Assembly (NCBI GenBank): GCA_964455155.1
Contig: CAYVYH010000008.1
Location: 1 to 37,095, forward strand
Source: UBA8403 sp964455155
Lineage (GTDB): Bacteria > Bacteroidota > Bacteroidia > Cytophagales > Amoebophilaceae
Length of the DNA: 37,095 bases
Reading direction: 5' to 3'
Below the pieces are notes generated by a model. It searched no databases and was not told the DNA's origin. It was given only the letters and a program-made list of their open reading frames with translations. Positions 8,565 to 15,803 of this stretch are shown here, one piece after another. A program made the translations under genes and the position numbers. How positions within the stretch are numbered: the first letter of the stretch is position 1; every line of letters begins with the position of its first letter.

Positions 8565-9602
8565 TCACTTAACCCTTGCTAGCTGTTGGATAGAGTAGCT
8601 AACAATCTTTTCAATAAAAGATTTTGATTTTGTTAGTAGATAGGGTGGGCTCAATCCTGGGCTATCGTTCACTTCAAAAATGTATAATCTTCCGTTCACT
8701 ACTGTAGCATCCACACCTGCTATGTCGACCCCCATCAGGTTACACGCCCTTCTTATTTCTTCTTGCTGTTCGGCAGAAAATACGGCATCCAATTCTACCG
8801 TTTCCGCATTCGCACCCAGCGCCATATTAGAGGCACAAGTCTGCTTATTGCTTGCTGTGAAACGCATCGCCCCAATAATTTCACTTCCTACAACTAGGAT
8901 CCTGTAATGGTAAGAAAAACCAGCCTTATTCTTACTAGAAATATACTGCTGTAACACAAGCGGTTTGGGGCCAACGCGAGCACCTACCAAATAATTAGTC
9001 AGTAAAACTTTACGCAACTTCTGTCCGTCGTCAACATGGATAAAGCTCAGGTTCCTACCACCACTTCCCTCTCCTTTGATCACTACCATATGATCAAAAT
9101 TCTGTTTGATCATTGAAAGACAGGCATCAATGGGCGTACCCACCTCGACAATCAGCGTCTTGGGCGTGGGGATCCTGTGCGTGTCAAACAGTTGCATCAT
9201 ATCATACCTATTGTTTGCATAGCGCTTTGCTCTCAAGGGATCTACACAGGGGACACCATGACGCTCGAATGCCGATTGCCAAGCATATGCCAAATCTCTG
9301 GCTTTTGCCTTGCCCCAAGTTCTAAAGTACGCCAAGTCAAAATCTTTTATGGAATAGCGCCCTCCCCTGAGGTAAATAAGGCCTCTTTTTTCGTCTATGC
9401 GGGTTGACGAGTCTAAAAATGCACTGACAACTTCATGTCCATATGCTGCGTATGTCTTTTCCAATTGGATAGAGCTATCGCTCTTTGACTGGGAAAAGAT
9501 AATAACTCTTTTGGGTGCTCCAGGCTCACCCAACGCGCTAAAACAAACAAGCCATAGCAGGAAAGCGATGAGCCTAGATGGCTTAATCCTAGATACAGAC
9601 AT
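8565..9602 (-). CDS. RimK-like ATP-grasp protein with signal-peptide-like N-terminus
   Basis: ATP-grasp ligase of the RimK/glutathione-synthetase type, which would join a carboxylate to an amino group with ATP. Visible motifs are VIKGEGSGGRNLSFI (nucleotide loop), VLQQYISS, FSYHYRILVVG and, near the end, ATVVNGRLYIFEVNDSPGLS with Mg-binding E310 and N312. The pre-ATP-grasp region contains DLAYFRTWGKAKARDLAYAW. The substrate is unknown. The odd part is the N-terminus: basic residues, then LIAFLLWLVCFSALG, a hydrophobic stretch ending in an A-x-G signal-peptidase-like site before EPGAPKRVIIFS. The next in-frame Met is far inside the protein, so this segment cannot be explained by a wrong start. 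Export would be strange for an ATP-using enzyme. It stands alone on the minus strand, with about 450 bases of gene-free DNA upstream. Confidence 0.82.
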   Translation of the reverse strand: MSVSRIKPSRLIAFLLWLVCFSALGEPGAPKRVIIFSQSKSDSSIQLEKTYAAYGHEVVSAFLDSSTRIDEKRGLIYLRGGRYSIKDFDLAYFRTWGKAKARDLAYAWQSAFERHGVPCVDPLRAKRYANNRYDMMQLFDTHRIPTPKTLIVEVGTPIDACLSMIKQNFDHMVVIKGEGSGGRNLSFIHVDDGQKLRKVLLTNYLVGARVGPKPLVLQQYISSKNKAGFSYHYRILVVGSEIIGAMRFTASNKQTCASNMALGANAETVELDAVFSAEQQEEIRRACNLMGVDIAGVDATVVNGRLYIFEVNDSPGLSPPYLLTKSKSFIEKIVSYSIQQLARVK

Positions 9603-9975
9603 TCTATTTACTGTTTACTATCTACGACAAAAAGTCCGACCAGCATAGACTACGTTCAGATTTGCTAGTCGAAAGGACAGACGCCCACCGGCTCAGGTCT
9701 CGGAAAAAGGACTAAACAAGGGCTTAGCTAACCTGATCTCATTGTAAAAACTTAGTGGCACTTATGTTAAGTATAATGCCAGAAATAAACAATAAACCGA
9801 GTTACAAGCACGGGATACGCATAAGGAATGAAACTTTTGCATGGTTAATTTGGGCACTGGGTTAGATGTTTATGTCTCTCTAATCTTTCTTGCAATATTC
9901 TCTGTCCATACTTCACTGACCGAAACATGTCACTAATGGCCGTTACAAGACTATATTTTTTTCAGAATACCTAAT

Positions 9976-9996
9976 AATATCAAGTCATTTGATATT
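9976..9996. promoter_or_regulatory. Inverted repeat upstream of the transporter-HD gene
   Basis: AATATCAA-GTCAT-TTGATATT is a perfect 8-bp inverted repeat with a 5-nt loop, 56 bases before the GTG start at 10053. As RNA it would be a weak hairpin without a U tract; as DNA it has the form of an operator half-site pair. A second, smaller palindrome follows at 10006-10018. Confidence 0.35.
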
Positions 9997-10005
9997 GTAA
10001 TCTAT

Positions 10006-10018
10006 TATTGATACAATA
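10006..10018. promoter_or_regulatory. Second short palindrome upstream of the transporter-HD gene
   Basis: TATTG-ATA-CAATA, a 5-bp inverted repeat around a 3-nt spacer, lies 9 bases after the larger inverted repeat and 34 bases before the GTG start. With the first repeat it may form a compound operator. In such AT-rich DNA a chance match is possible. Confidence 0.25.
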
Positions 10019-10052
10019 CAGCGAAAAGTTTAATCAAATGACATAAGATAAC

Positions 10053-13000
10053 GTGCCTCTGTTGATGACCTTGCCGCCTATCTCTGTAGACATCTCCATA
10101 CTTGCTGTCTTTTTTCTTCTCAACATCGTCGTAGGCTTTTTATACAGAGGCAAAAGGCAATCTTTCCGCGAATTTGCTGTTGGTGACAAGCAGTTCTCTA
10201 CTCCTATCCTGACCGCCACTATTGTGGCCACATGGATGTCGGGGGGTGCTTTATTCATCAATCTAGAGAAGACATACCAACAAGGCTTGTACTACGTCAT
10301 ACCCGATATCATAGGTACCCCTGTATACCTTATACTCACGGGATATGTAATAGGACCACGCATGGGTCGATTCTTGAACGACGTCTCTGTACCTGAGTCG
10401 CTCGGCAAATTATATGGTAAAACGGCGCAGGTCATTGCTGGGCTTACTACCGTATTGAGGTCAACGGGTTATATGGCCATACAACTGCAAGTAATTGCTA
10501 GCGTACTTGCAATGTTGTTTGACTACGAAGGACCCGCATTAGTCACTATATCAGCCATCATTATTACATTATACTCCCTTTCAGGCGGAGTCAAGGCAGT
10601 CACCCTCACTGATGTTTTGCAGTTTTTCACTTTTGGGACTTTACTTCCCCTACTCGCACTGACAATTTGGAATAACCTGCAAGACACTACACAGGTTACG
10701 CGTATGTTTCAAACCAATCCGCTTTTTTCTTTCAGAGAGGTGGCAAAGTGGTCACCTGAGTCTGGAAAAGCTCTTTTATTTATGGCTTATCTGGCTACAC
10801 CCGCTCTGCCACCACAACTCTTTCAACGCATGGTCATGGCGCGTGACACAGTACAGCTCAAGCGTTCGTTTGGTTATGCTGCAATCTTGTGTCTGGGGAT
10901 AGAGCTATGCATGCTATGGATCGCTATGATGGTCTTGGTGGATCAACCAGGGCCCGAAGCAGATAAGATCATGCGGCATATTGTCGATACGTATACCTAT
11001 CCAGGGTTTAAGGGACTTTTAGGAATTGGTATTATTGCTTTGTCCATGTCTACTGCAGATTCGGTATTGAATTCTTGTGCGGTCATTATAGCCAATGATA
11101 TTCTGCCTCCTCTTGGTTTACAAAAACAAAGTTCACTCAACGCAGCCCGATGGGCTACCCTGGTACTCGGCACCTTAGGCCTGGTGATGGTACTCAGCAC
11201 GCAAGATTTGTTACAGCTCCTTGTAGGGGCTGCTAATTTTTACGTGCCTAGTGTTGCTCCTGCTCCCATGCTCATGGCCATTTTTGGTTTCCAAACCAGT
11301 GGCAGGGTCGTACTCATGGCGATGGGTGCAGGAGCAACTGCCGCTGCAGCATGTCTCTTTTACTTTACAAATATCCATAGCTTCTTCCCAACTATGCTAG
11401 CCAACATGATTACCATGTTGTGCCTGCATTATCTTCTGGGCGAGCCAGGCGGCTGGCAGAAGCTAGACCCTACGAGTCCTCTTGCTTTGGAGCGTGCTGC
11501 CCGGGTACAGCGTTGGCAATGGCGTTTCAAGATTATCAAGAACTTTAAACTCTATCCTTACCTGCAACAAAACCTGCCCCAGAACGAGGACTTTTACTTC
11601 TTCTTTGGTCTTTACACCATTGCTGCTACCTATGTAGCATTCTACGCCATTGGCACTTCTGATGTCAAGGCCTACCAAGGGATCTACAAAGGCATTTATC
11701 ACGCCACTCTCTTTGCCACGACAGCCTTCCTTACTTTTCCTATCTGGCCCTCTACACTGAAAAATAGTCGCTTTATGGCCCTCTTTTGGCCATTCGGTAT
11801 TGGCACCCTCTTCTTCTTTGCTGGCACGCTCTTGGTAATCATGAGTCGCTATCATCACGTGCAAGTGATGATCATGATGATGAATCTCTTGATAGCAGTC
11901 TTACTACTACATTGGCCGCTAGCGATTTTTTTGGCTTTTTCGGGGACCTATGCCGCAGTTTTTTTCTTTATGCGTTACACAGGGTCCGTGTTACCCTTGA
12001 GTTCACTCGGATCTGTACAGATGATCTATTGCGTCCTTCTTTTTGTCAGCTTAGCCTTGAAGGGGAAACAAGTCTACCGAGGTTTGGTTATCTCCCACGC
12101 ACAGCTCAAAGAAGACAATAGTCTCGCCAATCAAATGTTTTTGACAACCATGCGTCACCAGGCACAACTGCAGCAGGAAGTTAGCCTACGACCTCTCCAA
12201 GCAGCAGGATATACCGAGTCATGGGAAACATCACAGCGTCCCTTACCCAAAAACCCTACCAGAGCACAGCTTATGGCTAGTAATACAGGCCTACAACAGC
12301 ACATCTACGAATTAGACACTTTCAACCGGCACTTACAGCAGCTGCTTCATCTAGCACGGGAACCCATACATCTGGTTGTGGAGTGTATAGATTTAGATGC
12401 ATTATGGCAAGACGTCCAGCGAACAATATACCAGCACAACCAAGCCACCAAGGTGATCCTACAGTACCACGCGAGCACGAAATTATTACAAGGAGATCGT
12501 AGTAAGATTGGAAGATTACTACGCACTGCGGTAGCCTATGCTGAAGCATACCCCAATACCCAGCGGCCTGTTTTATTATATATCGACGACACGCAACTCG
12601 CCTATCCTATTATGTCCATACCAGGTTATATCAAGCGTGTCCAGGCGTTGTGCATGATGATAACCACGGAGAGAACCCCGCCGAGACTTAAACAGTGGTA
12701 CTTAGGTAGTGTAGATCACGTATCACTGCAATCGTTCCAAGATGTGGGAGAGCTGCCCCTTGCCTACAATCAGCAAATTGTAGCAGCCCACTATGGGGCT
12801 GCTGAGATCATCTCAACAGCTACTGGGGTGACGCAGGTGTATGTTTTTCCCGAGGATGTACGGGCGGTGCGCCCGCCTACAATGGACCAACATCAGGTTG
12901 CTCCGTCATTAAAAATAATCCCTGAGACGGCGCAGCCAGTAGAGCAAGTCTTCGTACAGCAAGTGCTTGCTGAGACACCTATGGACCGAAAGCTTCTAGA

Positions 13001-13514
13001 AAAAGCCATACAACTGATCAAACAGCCCAAAGTAGGTAGCCAAAGAGATACAGCAGTACTCACTTATCTACACCCGATGGCAGTAGCCAGTATTCTCTTG
13101 ACCTATACGCGAGATGCTGATACGCTCTTGGCAGCGCTGCTACACGATACCATCGATACAACACGCCTCTCTTCGCATTGTATTGCCTTACACTTTAATC
13201 CTGTTGTAAAACGTATTGTAGAAGGCGTGTCTTCTGTAGACAGTCGCTTGAATAGTTTTAAGAAGATACAATTATCTGACCAAGAGATTATGCTCAAGTT
13301 GGTGGAAGAAAAAGACGAACGCGTGCTCTATGTCAAGTTGGCAGACCGTCTGCATCACATAAGGATGATGGAAGGCCACCTTGCCAGTACGCAGCAGGAA
13401 AGAATGGCCGAAGAAACGCTAAAGTTGTATGTACCCCTTGCTACCCACTTAGGCCTTAAGCTGATCGCTGAAGAGTTGCGGCAAAGGTGCACTAAAAGTA
13501 CATCTCTTGTCTAA
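10053..13514 (+). CDS. Sodium:solute symporter-like protein fused to degenerate histidine-kinase-like and SpoT-type HD domains
   Basis: A 1153-residue fusion. Residues about 10-460 resemble the sodium:solute symporter family (many hydrophobic helices; GDKQFSTPILTATIVATWMSGG; SMSTADSVLNSCAVIIANDI). About 515-685 adds further membrane helices. Residues 760-935 look like a histidine-kinase ATPase region: LLQGDRSKIGRLLRTAV replaces the usual Asn-containing N box, and QQIVAAHYGAAEIISTATG matches the end of that fold. I see no G boxes, so kinase activity is doubtful. From about 985 to the end is a RelA/SpoT HD hydrolase domain with H1007, H1031-D1032 and D1098 spaced 24 and 66 residues apart, exactly as in SpoT-type enzymes. 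The acidic pair after HD reads DT (1035-1036), and the Asn after LADRLH is His1102. No (p)ppGpp synthetase domain follows. The start may be GTG at 10053 or ATG at 10065. A role linking solute sensing to alarmone level is inference. Confidence 0.85.
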   Translation: MPLLMTLPPISVDISILAVFFLLNIVVGFLYRGKRQSFREFAVGDKQFSTPILTATIVATWMSGGALFINLEKTYQQGLYYVIPDIIGTPVYLILTGYVIGPRMGRFLNDVSVPESLGKLYGKTAQVIAGLTTVLRSTGYMAIQLQVIASVLAMLFDYEGPALVTISAIIITLYSLSGGVKAVTLTDVLQFFTFGTLLPLLALTIWNNLQDTTQVTRMFQTNPLFSFREVAKWSPESGKALLFMAYLATPALPPQLFQRMVMARDTVQLKRSFGYAAILCLGIELCMLWIAMMVLVDQPGPEADKIMRHIVDTYTYPGFKGLLGIGIIALSMSTADSVLNSCAVIIANDILPPLGLQKQSSLNAARWATLVLGTLGLVMVLSTQDLLQLLVGAANFYVPSVAPAPMLMAIFGFQTSGRVVLMAMGAGATAAAACLFYFTNIHSFFPTMLANMITMLCLHYLLGEPGGWQKLDPTSPLALERAARVQRWQWRFKIIKNFKLYPYLQQNLPQNEDFYFFFGLYTIAATYVAFYAIGTSDVKAYQGIYKGIYHATLFATTAFLTFPIWPSTLKNSRFMALFWPFGIGTLFFFAGTLLVIMSRYHHVQVMIMMMNLLIAVLLLHWPLAIFLAFSGTYAAVFFFMRYTGSVLPLSSLGSVQMIYCVLLFVSLALKGKQVYRGLVISHAQLKEDNSLANQMFLTTMRHQAQLQQEVSLRPLQAAGYTESWETSQRPLPKNPTRAQLMASNTGLQQHIYELDTFNRHLQQLLHLAREPIHLVVECIDLDALWQDVQRTIYQHNQATKVILQYHASTKLLQGDRSKIGRLLRTAVAYAEAYPNTQRPVLLYIDDTQLAYPIMSIPGYIKRVQALCMMITTERTPPRLKQWYLGSVDHVSLQSFQDVGELPLAYNQQIVAAHYGAAEIISTATGVTQVYVFPEDVRAVRPPTMDQHQVAPSLKIIPETAQPVEQVFVQQVLAETPMDRKLLEKAIQLIKQPKVGSQRDTAVLTYLHPMAVASILLTYTRDADTLLAALLHDTIDTTRLSSHCIALHFNPVVKRIVEGVSSVDSRLNSFKKIQLSDQEIMLKLVEEKDERVLYVKLADRLHHIRMMEGHLASTQQERMAEETLKLYVPLATHLGLKLIAEELRQRCTKSTSLV

Positions 13515-13518
13515 GAAG

Positions 13519-13550
13519 AGGAGTACGACACACGGTGCTCCTTTGGTTTT
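13519..13550 (+). terminator. Possible terminator after the transporter-HD gene
   Basis: AGGAGTA (13519-13525) can pair with TGCTCCT (13536-13542), giving seven pairs with one G-U and a 10-nt loop, followed by TTGGTTTTGTT. It lies right after the stop codon and before the S66 peptidase gene, so the two genes may be separate units. The T tract is interrupted, hence low confidence. Confidence 0.35.
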
Positions 13551-13565
13551 GTTAAGAAATAAATC

Positions 13566-14561
13566 ATGAAAAGAATCCTTTGTCTACTTGTAGTACTCTC
13601 TCTGGGCGGTGGTATTGGAACCGCATCGTCGAGAGCGCATGATGTGTCTACGCAACCTCCCTTATTGAGTAAAAGCGATAAGATAGCGATCGTAGCTCCA
13701 GCGTCTAAAGTTGAAGAGTTGAAGAAAGTACTTGAAAAGGCGAGCAAAACCTTTCAATCCTGGGGATTAGAAGTTGTGTTGGGTGAATATATCAGTGTAA
13801 ATAGCTGTAATGCATTTGCTGGGTCAGACGCACAGAGAGCCAAAGATATGCAATGGGCGCTTGACGATCCGACCATTAAGGCTATTGTCTCTTTGAGAGG
13901 CGGATACGGTACCACGCGTATTGTAGACCAACTTGATTTCACGCGGTTTCTAAGAAGCCCCAAGTGGGTCGTCGGTTTTAGTGACATGACTACCCTACAC
14001 ATAAAACTGCATAACTTGGGTTTTGTATCTGCTCATGGTGCAGTGCCCTCGCTTTTTTCAAATCCTCAACACAAGGCTTCCATTGATAGCTTAAGAACAC
14101 TACTCTTCGTAGGTACTGCCCATTTGACAGCTCCCGCTAATGCGTTGAATAGACTTGGTACAGTAACAGCACCTGTGGTGGGAGGCAATCTGACACTAAT
14201 CTGTAATAATATGGAGACACTGTCAGCACTCGATACTAAGCACAAGATTCTAGTGATTGAAGAGGTTGGGGGGTATCTCTATGCTTTAGATAGGATAATG
14301 GTTCAGTTAAAACGGGCTGGGAAGCTTAAAGATTTGGCGGGGCTTGTTGTAGGAAAGATGGTCTATATGCAAGATCTTCCGTCCCTACCAATGCATAAGC
14401 GTGCTGAGGAAATCATACGGGAACATGTTGCTAGCTACAATTATCCCGTAGCTTTTCAATTTCCCATAGGTCATCAAGCACCTAATCTTGCGTTTCCACA
14501 CGGTAAGATCGGAACGCTTTGTGTGGAGAGTGACAAAGCGAGTCTAGTTTTCAAAAGATAG
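13566..14561 (+). CDS. Exported L,D-carboxypeptidase, peptidase family S66
   Basis: Serine peptidase of the LdcA/MccF family, expected to cut the L,D bond before the terminal D-Ala of murein tetrapeptides during peptidoglycan recycling. The Ser-Glu-His triad is visible: S139 in VVGFSDMTTLH, E232 in LVIEEVGGYLYALDR and H303 in PIGHQAPNLAFPHG. SLRGGYGTTRIVDQLDF and APVVGGNLTLI are family blocks. The first 25 residues form a signal peptide (KR, then a Leu/Val/Gly-rich core, then SSRAHD), so this copy should act in the periplasm; many LdcA enzymes are cytoplasmic, while exported Bacteroidetes versions are known. The length of 331 residues is normal. Its presence implies that the organism still makes or remodels peptidoglycan, consistent with ftsW, murD and uppS nearby. 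Confidence 0.9.
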   Translation: MKRILCLLVVLSLGGGIGTASSRAHDVSTQPPLLSKSDKIAIVAPASKVEELKKVLEKASKTFQSWGLEVVLGEYISVNSCNAFAGSDAQRAKDMQWALDDPTIKAIVSLRGGYGTTRIVDQLDFTRFLRSPKWVVGFSDMTTLHIKLHNLGFVSAHGAVPSLFSNPQHKASIDSLRTLLFVGTAHLTAPANALNRLGTVTAPVVGGNLTLICNNMETLSALDTKHKILVIEEVGGYLYALDRIMVQLKRAGKLKDLAGLVVGKMVYMQDLPSLPMHKRAEEIIREHVASYNYPVAFQFPIGHQAPNLAFPHGKIGTLCVESDKASLVFKR

Positions 14562-14611
14562 CCTGTAGAGATGCTCGCGGTATGAGCGTTAAAAAGACCA
14601 CATGCATACCC

Positions 14612-14808
14612 ACGTGCCCTCGGCACTGCGGTGGGGCCTGCGCGGGAGCGGCTTTTGCGAATGTGGAGGCGCAGCTTCCGCTTCGCGCAGGAGCGGTTCT
14701 GGAGTTGTCTTGCCACCGTGCCCTCGGCACTGCGGGGGGCTGTGCGGGAGTGGTTCTGGTGTGGTCTTACTACAGTGTCCTCGGCACCGTGGGGGCTGTG
14801 CGGAGGAG
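14612..14808. repeat. Degenerate tandem repeat, 57-bp period, with conserved hairpin
   Basis: GGTTCTGG begins a unit at 14695 and again at 14752. The two units share most positions, with a 2-nt deletion in the second. A partial third copy lies at 14612-14651; its 18-nt core (14614-14631) is identical to 14718-14735. Every copy holds the hairpin GTGCC-CTC-GGCAC; in the last copy it reads GTGTC-CTC-GGCAC, which keeps pairing through a G-U. The region is GC-rich, unlike its surroundings. Three overlapping reading frames stay open here, but the 2-nt indel and lack of any recognisable product argue against coding. Confidence 0.6.
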
Positions 14809-14837
14809 CAACTTTTTTGTTATTCTGGTGGAGAGTT

Positions 14838-15230
14838 TCAATAGTCGAGTTTTAAGAACCTCTCACAGGAGTGAGCATCGTTTTGAGCAAGGCGTGGCTT
14901 TCTACTCGGGATTAGCGAGAAAATGGCCCCAAGGACAACGGCCAAAAAATTACCTGCTCATGCTTTTAATAGCAGTATCAAGTTGAACCTCATCCCTGCC
15001 AATAGGGCGTTGTTGCTATCGCCGATAGATCCCTTCAGGTAGTTGCTGCCCATTCTGTAGTTGCCTTACAGATGGCCTATCATTGCTCAAGTCGATAGGG
15101 AAGGTGATGTTTTTCGCCTGCACGGTGGTGTGTACCATGCCTTCCTTAGCCTTCTTCACCTTGTCTGCGTGCAGGGCCACCGAGAGCGCAAACAGCTCGG
15201 TTATGCCTTCTTCTCCGAGGCGGTGTCTAC
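14838..15230 (-). pseudogene. Decayed IS5-type transposase, internally deleted
   Basis: Reading the minus strand gives pieces of an IS5-superfamily DDE transposase. At 15060-15220 there is GEEGITELFALSVALH followed by HTTVQAKNITFPIDL, matching the usual ...IGEEGVE.IFKLSVALH...DTTVQEKNITFPTD. About 14987-15062 gives NYRMGSNYLKGSIGDSNNALL, matching the C-terminal DYRLGRNFYKG..GD.INVLL. The reading frame then meets an in-frame stop before ending in FLKLDY and TGA at 14838. The roughly 250 residues expected between the two parts are missing and the frame shifts, so this is a relic. Identification rests on remembered family motifs. Confidence 0.65.
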
Positions 15231-15340
15231 AATGGATTCAATCACTAGCGGCACAGGGTTGGCCCCACGGGAGGGTAGCCTCAAAATATGCATGAGAAGC
15301 TAGTATTCGAAGGAATTACCCTTGCTTAATACTCGACTAC

Positions 15341-15596
15341 CTAGTCAGCTTGTTGTAGCACCTTTCCCCAACAGACAGGGGCCTATACTTTTGGGCCTTG
15401 CGTTGGATACTGCTGCGCCAACCTCTTGGGTGTGGTAGTTGATCGTTTTTGGTTGAACCATACCCCTCGTCTGCCAAGATGCGACTGCCTGCAGGAGGGG
15501 TTACTGAATCATCGGGCGGGAGTTAGTATCTTGACAAGTCACAACCCGAGGCCACTAAAAAATTCTCTTATTGGCAATATGCCATGCAAAGGTCTC
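15341..15596 (-). pseudogene. Second transposase fragment with possible IS terminus
   Basis: Minus-strand 15487-15341 reads ILADEGYGSTKND followed by IQRKAQKYRPLSVGERCYNKLTR and a stop. This resembles the region around the second catalytic Asp and the basic C-terminal stretch of IS5-type transposases (ADKGY.S..N ... I.RKAQRNKPLT..... RNK.ISK.R). It differs from the neighbouring relic and lies in the wrong order to be the same copy, so at least two elements collapsed here. At 15584-15596 the plus strand reads ATGCAAAGGTCTC, that is GAGACCTTTGCAT on the minus strand, which resembles IS terminal inverted repeats. The same 13-mer recurs at 36238-36250. Confidence 0.5.
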
Positions 15597-15724
15597 GATG
15601 CTATGCGACCCTGCAGTTCTTTGTTCTCATGGCTAAGAACCTGGTCTCGGGCTTATCGCGGAAGCATGGCAGGGGTGGTGCTCAATCAGTAGTCAACCAC
15701 ACTTGGATGGGAAAGACAGAGGAT

Positions 15725-15756
15725 AGCCAGTGTACTGTTGGCTGGTTGGCTTTTTT
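15725..15756 (+). terminator. Terminator-like hairpin upstream of addB
   Basis: AGCCA (15725-15729) can pair with TGGCT at 15747-15751, followed at once by five more T and a G; an alternative partner TGGCT lies at 15739-15743. The site lies 48 bases before the addB ATG, so it could end transcription from the IS debris or act as an attenuator. Short stem, low confidence. Confidence 0.3.
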
Positions 15757-15803
15757 GATAGTACCTTACCCGGGTCATACATCGACTCCATTTTCTGACC
15801 TGC

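Larger units (their letters stand above)
9603..10052. other. Gene-free divergent spacer, AT-rich
   Basis: No coding region is visible. The spacer separates the minus-strand ATP-grasp gene from the plus-strand transporter-HD gene and should carry both promoters. It becomes AT-rich towards 10052, where two inverted repeats (9976-9996 and 10006-10018) lie just upstream of the transporter-HD gene. I found no clear TTG...TAnnTTTG pair. Confidence 0.5.

Noticed and set aside
14582..14986. Three overlapping open frames on the plus strand over the GC-rich repeats
   Set aside because: They stay open because of base composition and repetition; the units differ by a 2-nt indel, no family is recognisable, and the frames run into antisense transposase relics.
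15061..15303. Plus-strand frame containing VDREGDVF, like an IS4 transposase motif
   Set aside because: The minus strand of the same DNA reads several IS5-type transposase motifs in order, which explains the region better.
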